From positions 1-15,907 of the forward strand of contig CAKSPP010000010.1 of the NCBI GenBank assembly GCA_934481505.1: a stretch of 15,907 nt of DNA, given 5' to 3'. Each line of letters opens with the position of its first letter. Position 1 is the stretch's first letter. This DNA comes from an uncultured Eubacteriales bacterium (GTDB lineage: Bacteria > Bacillota > Clostridia > Oscillospirales > UBA644). A model generated the notes under the pieces. The model did not search any database, was not told the origin of the DNA, and worked only from the letters and a program-made list of their open reading frames with translations. The position numbers and the translations under genes are program-made. This document shows, piece by piece, positions 1-8,020 of the stretch.

Positions 1-1289
1 GAGTAAGGGTAAGCAAGATAACAAACCTTGCCGACGATATCGCTTTACAGCTTGCGGCAACCGCAGTAAGAATCGAAGCACCTATCCCCGGAAAAAGTGC
101 GATAGGAATCGAAGTTCCGAATAAAGACACCTCGACGGTTCAGCTCCGCGAAATTATCGACAGCGACGAATTCAGAGACAGCAAAAGCAAGCTTTCGGTC
201 GCTCTCGGCAAGAACATTTCGGGCGAAAATATCGTTATCGACCTTGCGAAAATGCCCCACCTTATGATTGCGGGTGCTACCGGTTCGGGTAAATCGGTCT
301 GCGTAAACTCAATGCTGATGTCAATTCTTTTCCACGCACGCCCCGACGAAGTAAAACTCATTCTCGTCGACCCGAAAGTCGTCGAACTCAATGTATATAA
401 CGGGCTTCCCCACCTGCTTATCCCGGTCGTCACCGAAGCGAAAAAAGCCGCGGGTGCTCTCGGCTGGGCGGTAGGCGAAATGCTCAAACGCTACAACCTC
501 TTCACCGAAAAAGGTGTAAGAGACTTCAAAGGTTATAACGAAAGCCTTTCGGAAGAGGAACAGGATAAAAAACTGCCGCAGATAGTAATTGTTATCGACG
601 AAATGGCGGACCTTATGATGACGGCACCGCACGAAGTCGAAGACGCGGTCTGCCGCCTTGCCCAGATGGCACGAGCCGCTGGAATGCACCTTGTTATCGC
701 AACGCAGAGACCGTCGGCGGACGTTATCACCGGCACGATAAAGGCAAACGTTCCGTCGCGAATTGCGTTTTCCGTTTCTTCGGCGATAAACAGCCGAATT
801 ATTCTCGACGAAAGCGGTGCGGAAAAGCTCGTCGGAAAGGGCGACATGCTCTATATGCCGATAGGCAGCCAGAAAGCTCTCCGCGTTCAGGGCTGTTTCG
901 TTTCGGATAAGGAAGTCGAAAAAGTCATCGCGTTTATAAAGGAACATTCCGAGGGAACGACCTACGACGAATCGGTCGTAAAACAGATAGACGAAAACGC
1001 CGCAAATCTTGACACCAACAAGCTAAAACGCAGTGCAATGCAGGACGAAGCTCTCGAAGAATCGGGCGACGAAGCGGTTATCCGCCGTGCAATCGAAGTT
1101 GTCGTAAACGAGGGCAGAGCCTCGACTTCCGTTTTGCAGAGGCGTTTAAGCCTCGGTTACGCCCGTGCGGCAAGAATTATGGACGAGCTTTATGAAAGAG
1201 GAGTTATAGGCCCCTATCAGGGAAGCAAGCCGAGAGAAGTTCTTATGACAAAAGACCAGTATCTCGAAATGATAAACCGCGGAGAATAA
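1..1289 (+). CDS. ftsK: FtsK/SpoIIIE family DNA translocase, 3' portion (5' end outside window)
   Basis: The reading frame is open from the first bases of the window, so this is the C-terminal ~428 residues of a longer protein; the membrane and linker regions lie upstream. The family is a hexameric, septum-located ATPase that pumps chromosomal DNA during division or sporulation. Seen directly: the pre-motor stretch ITNLADDIALQLAA followed by RIEAPIPGK; a Walker A motif GATGSGKSV at about 273-299; a Walker B motif VIVIDEMADLMM near 585-620; and the motor continuation ATQRPSADVITG. The last ~65 residues (from DEAVIRRAIEVV) form the winged-helix gamma domain, which in this family reads polar sequences on DNA and contacts XerD. 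An internal ATG at 252 is not the start, because conserved motor sequence precedes it. The stop is one base before the next ATG, so the two genes are probably cotranscribed. FtsK versus SpoIIIE cannot be decided without the N-terminus. Confidence 0.95.
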   Translation, partial: VRVSKITNLADDIALQLAATAVRIEAPIPGKSAIGIEVPNKDTSTVQLREIIDSDEFRDSKSKLSVALGKNISGENIVIDLAKMPHLMIAGATGSGKSVCVNSMLMSILFHARPDEVKLILVDPKVVELNVYNGLPHLLIPVVTEAKKAAGALGWAVGEMLKRYNLFTEKGVRDFKGYNESLSEEEQDKKLPQIVIVIDEMADLMMTAPHEVEDAVCRLAQMARAAGMHLVIATQRPSADVITGTIKANVPSRIAFSVSSAINSRIILDESGAEKLVGKGDMLYMPIGSQKALRVQGCFVSDKEVEKVIAFIKEHSEGTTYDESVVKQIDENAANLDTNKLKRSAMQDEALEESGDEAVIRRAIEVVVNEGRASTSVLQRRLSLGYARAARIMDELYERGVIGPYQGSKPREVLMTKDQYLEMINRGE

Positions 1290-1290
1290 T

Positions 1291-3153
1291 ATGAAAAACA
1301 ACGCTGACACAAATATAAACCCGGACGCAGAAAACGACTGCGTCCGGGACTTTTCCTTTCTTCCCGTTTCAAGAGAAGATATGGAAGCAAGAGGGATAGA
1401 CGAACTCGATTTCGTCTATGTCACGGGCGACGCCTATGTCGACCATCCGTCTTTCGGTGCGGCGATAATCTGCCGACTTATCGAAAGTCTCGGCTATACG
1501 ATAGGGATTATTCCCCAGCCTGACTGGCACACGACCGAAGATTTTTGCAGGCTCGGACGCCCGCGTTACGGCTTTATGGTTTCTTCGGGAAATATCGACT
1601 CAATGGTCAACAACTATACCGTCGCGAAAAACCGCCGTTCCGAAGACAGCTATTCTCCGGGCGGCAAAAACGGAAAACGCCCCGACAGAGCGGTTATTGT
1701 CTACTGCAACAGAATAAGGGAAGCTTACGGAAAAATTCCAATAGTCATAGGCGGTCTTGAAGCGTCTCTGCGGCGTTTTGCCCACTACGACTATTGGCAG
1801 AACGAAGTCCGCCGCTCGATTCTTTTCGACAGCGGTGCGGATATTCTTTCCTACGGAATGGGCGAACATCAGACGACCGAAATTGTCACCCGTCTCGCGT
1901 CGGGCGAAGACGTTTCGACAATGACCGATATTGCGGGAACCTGCGTTATCGTTTCGGAAAAGCCCGAAGACGGCGAAGAATGTCCGTCTTTTGAAAAGGT
2001 GAAAAAGGACAAGCGTGCCTATGCGGACGCGACGAGAATTCAGTTTAACGCCCAGGATCCTTACACCTCAAAACCGCTTTATCAGAAACATTCATTAAAA
2101 TACTTAAAGCAGAACCCGCCCGCCGAACCTCTCGACAGAAGAGAGCTCGACGAGGTTTACGACCTGCCTTTTACCCGCCGTTATCACCCGATGTATGAAA
2201 AGGACGGCGGCGTTCCGGCAATTTTGGAGGTCGGGCAGTCGATTGCCCATAACCGCGGCTGTTTCGGCGGCTGCAACTTCTGTGCGATAACCTTTCATCA
2301 GGGAAGATATGTCACTTCCCGAAGCAAGGAATCTGTCGTAAAAGAAGCGAAAAAGATAACCGAAAGCCCCGATTTTAAGGGATATATCCACGATGTCGGC
2401 GGTCCTACCGCGAATTTCAGACAGTCGTCCTGCGGCAAAAAGTCGATGTGCAAGAACCGCAAGTGCCTCGCTCCGACGCCATGCCCCGCCCTAAAAGTCG
2501 ACCACAGCGAATATACAGACCTTTTGCGGACACTCCGAAGCCTGCCGAAAGTCAAAAAGGTGTTCGTCCGTTCGGGCATCCGATTCGACTATCTTATCCT
2601 CGACAAAAACGACGAATTCTTCAACGAACTCGTAAAATACCACATAAGCGGACAGTTAAAAGTCGCCCCCGAACATTGCTCCGACCGCGTTCTCAAATAT
2701 ATGGGCAAGCCGCCTTTCCGCGTGTACGAAAAGTTTTACGACAAGTTCTATAAAATAAACAAGCAGCTCGATATGAAGCAGTATCTCGTGCCTTATCTGA
2801 TGTCCTCCCACCCGGGTTCGACGCTCGAAGACGCGATAGCCCTCGCCCTTTATCTGCGGAAGATAAACTACCACCCCGAACAGGTTCAGGATTTCTACCC
2901 GACCCCCGGAACGCTTTCGACCGCGATGTTTTATACCGAACTCGACCCGATGACAATGGAACCCGTCTATGTTCCGAAATCGGCAAAAGAAAAAGCGATG
3001 CAGAGAGCTTTGCTGCAATATACGAACCCGAAAAACGAACCTCTCGTCAGAGAAGCGTTGACCATTGCGGGAAGAAAAGACTTAATTCCGATATTCATTC
3101 GAAGAAAAAACTTTTCAAAAACTTACGATTTAACAAAAAAGAAACATAAATGA
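1291..3153 (+). CDS. ygiQ: YgiQ family radical SAM protein
   Basis: This 620-residue protein belongs to the YgiQ (UPF0313) radical SAM family, whose biological substrate is not established. The family N-terminal signature FLPVSREDM and VTGDAYVDHPSFG is present at about residues 23-52. The 4Fe-4S/SAM motif is C324-x3-C328-x2-C331 in NRGCFGGCNFC, and a family-typical C-terminal region follows (KVAPEHCSDRVLKYMGKP). A second group of cysteines, C381, C387, C392 and C398, could hold another metal centre (inference). The start at 1291 is preferred because the conserved FLPVSREDM lies upstream of the next ATG (1381), and GGAGA at 1281-1285 is a suitable ribosome site. Translation may be coupled to the upstream translocase gene. 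The first 20 codons are not conserved in sequence and contain an 11-bp perfect hairpin (separate entry). No clear terminator follows the gene. Confidence 0.95.
   Translation: MKNNADTNINPDAENDCVRDFSFLPVSREDMEARGIDELDFVYVTGDAYVDHPSFGAAIICRLIESLGYTIGIIPQPDWHTTEDFCRLGRPRYGFMVSSGNIDSMVNNYTVAKNRRSEDSYSPGGKNGKRPDRAVIVYCNRIREAYGKIPIVIGGLEASLRRFAHYDYWQNEVRRSILFDSGADILSYGMGEHQTTEIVTRLASGEDVSTMTDIAGTCVIVSEKPEDGEECPSFEKVKKDKRAYADATRIQFNAQDPYTSKPLYQKHSLKYLKQNPPAEPLDRRELDEVYDLPFTRRYHPMYEKDGGVPAILEVGQSIAHNRGCFGGCNFCAITFHQGRYVTSRSKESVVKEAKKITESPDFKGYIHDVGGPTANFRQSSCGKKSMCKNRKCLAPTPCPALKVDHSEYTDLLRTLRSLPKVKKVFVRSGIRFDYLILDKNDEFFNELVKYHISGQLKVAPEHCSDRVLKYMGKPPFRVYEKFYDKFYKINKQLDMKQYLVPYLMSSHPGSTLEDAIALALYLRKINYHPEQVQDFYPTPGTLSTAMFYTELDPMTMEPVYVPKSAKEKAMQRALLQYTNPKNEPLVREALTIAGRKDLIPIFIRRKNFSKTYDLTKKKHK
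1320..1356 (+). terminator. Terminator-like hairpin inside the 5' end of ygiQ
   Basis: CCCGGACGCAG (1320-1330) pairs perfectly with CTGCGTCCGGG (1338-1348) around a 7-base loop and is followed by ACTTTTCCTTTC. The GC-rich 11-bp stem is far stronger than expected by chance in coding DNA. The U-tract is interrupted by CC, so termination would be partial. It sits in codons 10-20 of ygiQ and could end translocase transcripts when ygiQ is not being translated. Confidence 0.5.
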
Positions 3154-3177
3154 CATATTTTTGTCCTATTATCGTTT

Positions 3178-3183
3178 TATAAT
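3178..3183 (+). promoter_or_regulatory. Probable -10 element of the promoter for the first two-component pair
   Basis: A perfect TATAAT lies in the very A/T-rich gap between ygiQ and the response regulator gene, about 65 bases before its ATG. No good -35 box sits at 16-18 bases: TTGTCC at 3161 is too close and ATGACA at 3150 too far. A promoter is likely because the next gene has a long leader and strong ribosome site, but its -35 assignment is unsure. Confidence 0.4.
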
Positions 3184-3247
3184 TTTTATATAAATGTAAA
3201 AAACCCACATATTGGAAGAAATAAAAGAATTCAGGAGGTCACGCGAC

Positions 3248-3937
3248 ATGGAAAAAACAATTTTAATCGCCGACGACAATAAGGACATAGTTGATATTTT
3301 GAAGATCTATGCCCAGAAAGAAGGCTACAAATATGTTTGTGCCTACGACGGCGAACAGGCTCTTAAAATGTGGAAGGAATACAATCCGTGTATCATTCTG
3401 CTCGACGTAATGATGCCGAAGATGAACGGATACGACGTCTGTAAGCAGATAAGACAGACCTCCAACGTTCCTATTATAATGGTTACCGCAAAACAGGAAG
3501 AAGCGGATAAGATAATGGGTCTCGACTACGGTGCGGACGACTATGTAATCAAACCGTTCAGCCCGAGAGAAGTTATGACCAGAGTCAAGGCGGTTCTCCG
3601 CAGAGTTACCGACGACGTAGTTGACGAAAAGAGCAAGAGAATCGAAATCGCAGGTCTCTGCATCGACATGAACAGCTACGAAGCTTCCGTCAACGGCAAA
3701 CCTATCGTACTTACCAAAAAGGAAATCGAAATCCTTTGGCTCTTTGTCACCAACCCCGGCAGAGTTTTCACGAGAGATCATCTTCTCGAAAACATCTGGG
3801 GCTACGAATATTTCGGAGATACCCGTACAGTCGATACTCACATCAAGAGAATCCGTACAAAACTCAACCTTGACAGCACCGTCGGTTTCGATATCAAGAC
3901 CGTTTGGGGCGTCGGCTATAAATTTGAGGTAAAATAA
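3248..3937 (+). CDS. OmpR/PhoB-family response regulator
   Basis: This 229-residue DNA-binding response regulator has a receiver domain at residues ~3-118, with acidic pocket D9/D10, phospho-acceptor D53 (in LLDVMMPKMNG), T80 and K102. A winged-helix effector domain follows at ~130-228, with the family motifs FTRDHLLENIWG and TVDTHIKRIRTKL and ending VGYKF. I place the start at ATG 3248, served by AGGAGGT at 3233-3239. An in-frame TTG at 3212 would put this ribosome site inside the gene. The partner histidine kinase begins three bases after the stop, so the two form an operon and a cognate pair. Sequence similarity alone does not say whether the pair is PhoPR-, WalRK- or ResDE-like; the signal and targets are unknown. 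Confidence 0.95.
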   Translation: MEKTILIADDNKDIVDILKIYAQKEGYKYVCAYDGEQALKMWKEYNPCIILLDVMMPKMNGYDVCKQIRQTSNVPIIMVTAKQEEADKIMGLDYGADDYVIKPFSPREVMTRVKAVLRRVTDDVVDEKSKRIEIAGLCIDMNSYEASVNGKPIVLTKKEIEILWLFVTNPGRVFTRDHLLENIWGYEYFGDTRTVDTHIKRIRTKLNLDSTVGFDIKTVWGVGYKFEVK

Positions 3938-3940
3938 GAT

Positions 3941-5701
3941 ATGTTTAAGAGCATTACAGCCAAACTGACTTTGCTCTTTACCTGTCTTGCCGTTCTTATA
4001 GCCCTTATATCCGGACTTTCCTTTACCGCTCTTTATTCAAATCATCTGCGGGATCAGGAAAAAAAAGAAATGGAAAGCTGTGCGACGCAAGTTGCACAGC
4101 TTATTAAAAATGAGAACATGCTTGCGACCCTCGACAGGAAACTGCCGACAATAGGGTATATAGCACAGTCAACCGGCTACGATATCTGGGTCTGCCATTC
4201 GACCGGGACGTTTTTTATTACAGGCTCGAAAACAAATCCGTCAAGACTTTCCGACCTTTCCGGAAACGCAAACGCCTTTGTGAGCGACGTTCTTCAGGGA
4301 TATTCGCATATCGGCAGCGATTTTTCGGATTTTCTGAGAACCGACAGCCTTTCGGTGGGCGTTCCGATACTTTCTTCGACAAGTTCGGGCGAAAAAATTG
4401 CCGGTGCGGTAATTTTACATTCGACCGAAAGCAGTTACAGGACATTCGTTCACACCTCTTGGCTCTATATTTTCGCGATGGTTGTCGTTGCTCTTCTTCT
4501 GTCGTTCGGCGTCGGACTTATCTTCGCTTCGCAGTTTGTAAAACCGCTTAAAGAAATTTCGGCAACGGCAGCGGAGATGTCGCACGGAAACTATGATGTA
4601 AGGGTCGGACACTTAAACCAGCCCGAACTCAATATGATAGGCGACAGCATAAACAGCCTTGCGAGAACCACGAAAGACTCCGTTTCGGATATCTCAAACG
4701 AGACTGCGAAACTTTCGAATATAATCGAAAACATTTCGGACGGGCTCGCGGTCTACGACACGAACCTGAATCTCGTAAAATACAACGCCGCTCTCTTGAA
4801 TATCTGCGACGAAGATTATTTCCAAAGAGACGACGTAAGAAATGCGATGCTTGAAGTCATGGAAGACGGCAAAGCACAGAATGTCACGATAGAAGTCAAA
4901 AACAAGATTCTTTCTTTCTCGATAACGCAGATAAAGAGCCTTGAAAAGGTCGACGGCGTTATCGCGGTCGTAAGCGACATTACCGAAAGAGAAAGACTCG
5001 AACAGACAAGACGCGAATTCGTCTCGAACGTTTCGCACGAATTCAGAACGCCGCTTACGATAATCAGAGGTGCGGTCGAGCTTCTTATGGACGACGTTCT
5101 CGACAGCGAAGAGGCGAAAAAGCAGTGCTATCAGAAGATAGACACCGAATCGGCGGCTCTGACAAACCTTGTAAGAGACCTGCTTGACACCTCACGAATG
5201 AAGTCGGGCAAAATCAAGATAGAACCGAGAGAAGTCGACCTCGACGCCCTCGCAAAGACTATCACCGACAACATGCAGATGATCGCGGCAAACAAAAAGA
5301 TTAAAATAAACTACGAGCCTGTTTCCATTCCTCCGGTTTGGGGAGATGAAGCAAGACTCCGCCAGCTTATGATAATCTTTATCGACAACGCGATAAAATT
5401 CACTCCCGAAAAAGGCACGATAACCGTTTCGATATACGCGAAGAACAAAAAAGCGTATCTCTGCGTAAAGGATACCGGCTGCGGAATTCCGAAAGAGGAT
5501 CAGCCTTATATCTTCGAAAGATTCTATAAGGTCGATAAAGCCCGCGGCGGCAGCGAAACGGGAACGGGTCTCGGACTTGCTATCGCCTGGCAGATCGCAA
5601 AACTGCACAAGGGAACTATCCTTATCGAAAGCGAACCGGGTCACGGAACGACCTTCAAAACGGTTCTCCCCCTCGCTGATAAAGAAGAGGATGAGGAATA
5701 A
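3941..5701 (+). CDS. Membrane sensor histidine kinase (HAMP-PAS-HisKA-HATPase)
   Basis: This 586-residue bitopic sensor kinase pairs with the regulator encoded just upstream. Order of parts: transmembrane helix 1 at ~9-31; an extracytoplasmic sensor region at ~32-172; helix 2 at ~174-196; a HAMP linker at ~197-249 (VKPLKEISATAAEMSHGNYD); a PAS domain at ~253-350; the dimerisation/phospho-acceptor helix with His366 in VSHEFRTPLT; and an ATPase domain with N-box DNAIKFTP, G1 box DTGCGIP, F-box FERFYKVDKAR and G2 box GTGLGLAI. All catalytic boxes are intact. The layout matches PhoR/WalK-type kinases of Bacillota. The ~140-residue outer domain suits direct sensing at the membrane surface, but its ligand cannot be read from the sequence. 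The C-terminus ends in an acidic tail, and a strong terminator follows about 45 bases later. Confidence 0.94.
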   Translation: MFKSITAKLTLLFTCLAVLIALISGLSFTALYSNHLRDQEKKEMESCATQVAQLIKNENMLATLDRKLPTIGYIAQSTGYDIWVCHSTGTFFITGSKTNPSRLSDLSGNANAFVSDVLQGYSHIGSDFSDFLRTDSLSVGVPILSSTSSGEKIAGAVILHSTESSYRTFVHTSWLYIFAMVVVALLLSFGVGLIFASQFVKPLKEISATAAEMSHGNYDVRVGHLNQPELNMIGDSINSLARTTKDSVSDISNETAKLSNIIENISDGLAVYDTNLNLVKYNAALLNICDEDYFQRDDVRNAMLEVMEDGKAQNVTIEVKNKILSFSITQIKSLEKVDGVIAVVSDITERERLEQTRREFVSNVSHEFRTPLTIIRGAVELLMDDVLDSEEAKKQCYQKIDTESAALTNLVRDLLDTSRMKSGKIKIEPREVDLDALAKTITDNMQMIAANKKIKINYEPVSIPPVWGDEARLRQLMIIFIDNAIKFTPEKGTITVSIYAKNKKAYLCVKDTGCGIPKEDQPYIFERFYKVDKARGGSETGTGLGLAIAWQIAKLHKGTILIESEPGHGTTFKTVLPLADKEEDEE

Positions 5702-5747
5702 GGAACCGAAACTCGGTTTTGCCTTTCCCCTATTTGAACAATTCAAT

Positions 5748-5783
5748 AAGCGGCTGCGAAATTCGCAGCCGCTTTTCGTTTTT
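5748..5783 (+). terminator. Intrinsic terminator of the first two-component operon
   Basis: AAGCGGCTGCGAA (5748-5760) and TTCGCAGCCGCTT (5762-5774) are perfect inverted repeats with a GC-rich core of nine pairs, followed by TTCGTTTTT. Its position just after the kinase stop and its U-rich tail make it a standard Rho-independent terminator. Confidence 0.9.
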
Positions 5784-5796
5784 CCGCCTTGTTATA

Positions 5797-5915
5797 CCCC
5801 AAAGTCCGCAATCACCCATTTTTATCGTCCCCAATGTCCGAAATCCCGAACACTCCCCAATGTCGGCAATCATAAGTTTCATCCCCCCGACACCCGATCC
5901 CCCAACACCCGCAAT
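5797..5915. repeat. C-rich imperfect repeats with a G-quadruplex motif on the minus strand
   Basis: Three near-identical 17-mers occur: CCCCAAAGTCCGCAATC at 5797, CCCCAATGTCCGAAATC at 5829 and CCCCAATGTCGGCAATC at 5855. Two degenerate units follow at 5883 and 5899 (C-run, then RACACCCG). The start-to-start spacings are 32, 26, 28 and 16 bases. On the minus strand, 5910-5883 has four G-runs of 3, 5, 3 and 6 separated by loops of 4, 3 and 4, which satisfies the usual quadruplex rule. The tract lies between two terminators and inside the 311-base gene-free stretch 5702-6012. I see no plausible gene in that stretch; the long open frames crossing it are low-complexity shadows. Confidence 0.6.
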
Positions 5916-5969
5916 TTTGTATTTTTATTTCACCGACACCCGAATTTTCGAATATCCCACTCAATATCA

Positions 5970-6006
5970 ACAAAAGTCAACCCGACAGAAAATTTTCTGT
6001 CGGGTT
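5970..6006 (-). terminator. Terminator of the leftward beta-helix gene (28-base palindrome)
   Basis: AACCCGACAGAAAA (5979-5992) is directly followed by its exact complement TTTTCTGTCGGGTT (5993-6006). The last gene base is at 6013, so the hairpin forms seven bases past the stop on the minus strand, followed by the T-rich TTGACTTTTG. The plus strand also has a T-rich tail (TTTCTGTTTTATTC), so it may act in both directions. Confidence 0.8.
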
Positions 6007-6012
6007 TCTGTT

Positions 6013-7977
6013 TTATTCTCTATTCTCGGAAGCAGGTTCTTCCTCGGTTTCCGCCGTATTTTCTTCGCCCTTTATTTCTTCGGGTGTTTCTTTCGGAGAA
6101 ACGGAAACTTCGTTTTCTTCTTCCGCCAAGCCCGTCTCTGCCGCGGTTTTTTCGGCTTTTTCCGCCTTATTTTTCTTTTTCTTCTTTGTGCAAAGGAGAA
6201 TTACAAGAGCTGAAATTCCGCCGCCGACAAGGAACGCCGCAACGGGAATTATCACATACAGAATATTGAAGTTTTTGCCCGTATTCTGCGGAAAATCGCG
6301 GCTGCCGCCCGGAGTAAAGGAAGAAGACGTTTCACCCGTCGAACCTGTCGCCGTAAGGGTCTCGGTGCCGTCGGCAAGCAGCGAATATTCGCCGTTTTCC
6401 GCAATTTCGGAAGAAGTAAAGAAGACAAAACTTACATTACATGGTGTTTCTTCCGAAAACAGAGTGTTGCCCGAAGCGTCGGTTATCGACAGCGTGCTGC
6501 CTTTTGCGACACTTGCGTTTAGTCCTCCGCCGGGGAAGGTATTTCCGCCGTCCGTTCCGTCGGGAGGAGTCATATTGCCGTCCGTGCCGTTCGGAGGTGT
6601 TGGCATATTGCCGTCTGTCGAGCCGTCGGGAGCAGTCGGCATATTTCCGTCGGAGGGTTTTTGCATACCGCCGCCCTGCATGCCGTTATCTCTTTTTGCG
6701 GTTTCGGCAAAACCGCCGTCCGAAGTTCCCGCACTTGTCGCGTTTTCGCCAGAATTATTATTCATATCGGGAGAGGTCATATTTCCGCCCGACGAACTTC
6801 CGTTCATATCGGGCGGGGTCTGCATATTTCCGCCGTTCGGCTGCATACCGCCGCCGAAACCGCCCATACCGCCCGAATTTCCGAAAGAAACGTATCCCTG
6901 CGACGACGAAAGGTTCATTCCCATGCCGCTGCTGCCGCCTGCCGCAAGAACGGTGCCGCCCGAAATCGTGATTTTGCCGTCCGCGTCAAGAGGCTGGTCG
7001 TCCGCGGTGTTTGCCGTCCAGACGGTGACGCTGCCGCCCGAAATATCGATTGTTCCGTTTGAATCAAAGCCGTCGCCGCCCGAAGAATAAGCCCAAATTT
7101 TGCCGCCCGAAATATTTATCGCAAAGGAATAATCGGAAAGCTCTTTATTTGCGGCGTTTATGCAATCGTCGGAAGAATATATCGTGATATTTCCCGAATA
7201 AATGTTGACGGTCGCAGCTTCAAGTCCCTCTTCGCTTTCGGAAACTTTTATCGTGGGTCCGTCGGTGTTTTCCGCACCGACATTCATTATATAATCGCAA
7301 TGAAGCCCCTTATCCTCGGCTGAAACGGTGATGTTTCCGCTTAAAATATTGAGTTCCTGCTCGGCGTTTATCGCGTCGTTTACGGTTGAAGTAACATTTA
7401 AGGTAAGGTCTTTAATCGTAAGGGAAGCGTCTCCGTCTTCGCCCGAAAGTCCCGATTTAATGCCGTTTTTACCGCTTGCGGTAACGGTGAGCGTTCCGCT
7501 GCCGCACAAAACGACCTTTGAACCGTCCTTGCATTTGATAACCGCGTTTTCGGCGTTTTCGTTATCGGGATAGTTCTCGTCGTTGTTTTTTTCGGTGTCG
7601 GAAAGGAAGTTTTCGGTTCCCTCCGCCGCAATTATCGTGACTTCCGTGCCTTTTTTGCAGATTATTGCGGCACTGTCTTCCGATTTAAGGGTAAGCCCCG
7701 ACAGGACTATCGTCACTCCCGTCGTTCCTTTATCGACGGTCACGCTTCCCGTGCCGTTACCCGATAATATATAGGTACCCGACTTCGTTATCGTTATGTT
7801 CGAGCCGTCAGATAAGCACCCGTCCCCCGAAACTGAAACTCCGCTTTCGGAAAATACGGCGGTTGTCGCTCCGTCCGTTGAATATTCCGCCGCCGAAAAA
7901 GATACGGGGAACAATGTAAATAAGAATAACGCCGCAACAATAAGTGCCGACAGGCGTAATTTTTTGGTTCTTTTCAT
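6013..7977 (-). CDS. Membrane-anchored Cthe_2159-like carbohydrate-binding beta-helix protein
   Basis: This 654-residue exported protein begins with a signal peptide (KRTKK, hydrophobic core LSALIVAALFLFTLFP, cleavage near SFSAA at ~29). Residues ~45-355 form a right-handed beta-helix-like array of short repeated strands (SGTYILSGNGTGSVTV, SGNITVSAEDKGLHCD, SGGKIWAYSSGGDGFDSNG). This matches the Cthe_2159 'carbohydrate-binding domain-containing' family, whose founder binds calcium and plant polysaccharide. Residues ~360-500 are low-complexity Gly/Met/Pro/Asp (GNMPTPPNGTDGNM type). A small beta domain follows, then a transmembrane helix at ~572-596, a basic KKKKKNK stop-transfer and a 50-residue acidic cytoplasmic tail, so it stays in the membrane rather than being sortase-anchored. 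I chose the ATG at 7977 because AAAGGA lies 8 bases upstream and it opens directly into the signal peptide. Its promoter is divergent from the VTC gene and carries regulator-like repeats. Confidence 0.88.
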   Translation of the reverse strand: MKRTKKLRLSALIVAALFLFTLFPVSFSAAEYSTDGATTAVFSESGVSVSGDGCLSDGSNITITKSGTYILSGNGTGSVTVDKGTTGVTIVLSGLTLKSEDSAAIICKKGTEVTIIAAEGTENFLSDTEKNNDENYPDNENAENAVIKCKDGSKVVLCGSGTLTVTASGKNGIKSGLSGEDGDASLTIKDLTLNVTSTVNDAINAEQELNILSGNITVSAEDKGLHCDYIMNVGAENTDGPTIKVSESEEGLEAATVNIYSGNITIYSSDDCINAANKELSDYSFAINISGGKIWAYSSGGDGFDSNGTIDISGGSVTVWTANTADDQPLDADGKITISGGTVLAAGGSSGMGMNLSSSQGYVSFGNSGGMGGFGGGMQPNGGNMQTPPDMNGSSSGGNMTSPDMNNNSGENATSAGTSDGGFAETAKRDNGMQGGGMQKPSDGNMPTAPDGSTDGNMPTPPNGTDGNMTPPDGTDGGNTFPGGGLNASVAKGSTLSITDASGNTLFSEETPCNVSFVFFTSSEIAENGEYSLLADGTETLTATGSTGETSSSFTPGGSRDFPQNTGKNFNILYVIIPVAAFLVGGGISALVILLCTKKKKKNKAEKAEKTAAETGLAEEENEVSVSPKETPEEIKGEENTAETEEEPASENRE

Positions 7978-8020
7978 AAATATCATCCTTTCGTGCCGGT
8001 CGTCCCCGGCTTCTGACATG

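Noticed and set aside
3212..3247. TTG at 3212 as the start of the first response regulator
   Set aside because: The strong AGGAGGT at 3233-3239 would then lie inside the gene, and the added residues are not part of a receiver domain; ATG 3248 fits.
5577..6269. 230-codon open frame across the gene-free stretch on the plus strand, and the overlapping 164-codon frame
   Set aside because: It overlaps the end of the kinase gene and the beta-helix gene in other frames, crosses two terminators, has Phe/Pro/Ser/Arg-biased low-complexity composition and no ribosome site.
6500..6860. Short repeated units around CCGTCGGGAGG / CATATTGCCGTC as a possible CRISPR or non-coding repeat array
   Set aside because: They are in-frame codon repeats for the GNMPTPPDG-like linker of the beta-helix protein, irregular in length and without spacers.
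6188..7090. 300-codon plus-strand frame rich in Pro
   Set aside because: It is the antisense shadow of the Gly/Met/Pro-rich linker and beta-helix coding sequence of the minus-strand gene; no ribosome site or recognisable domain.
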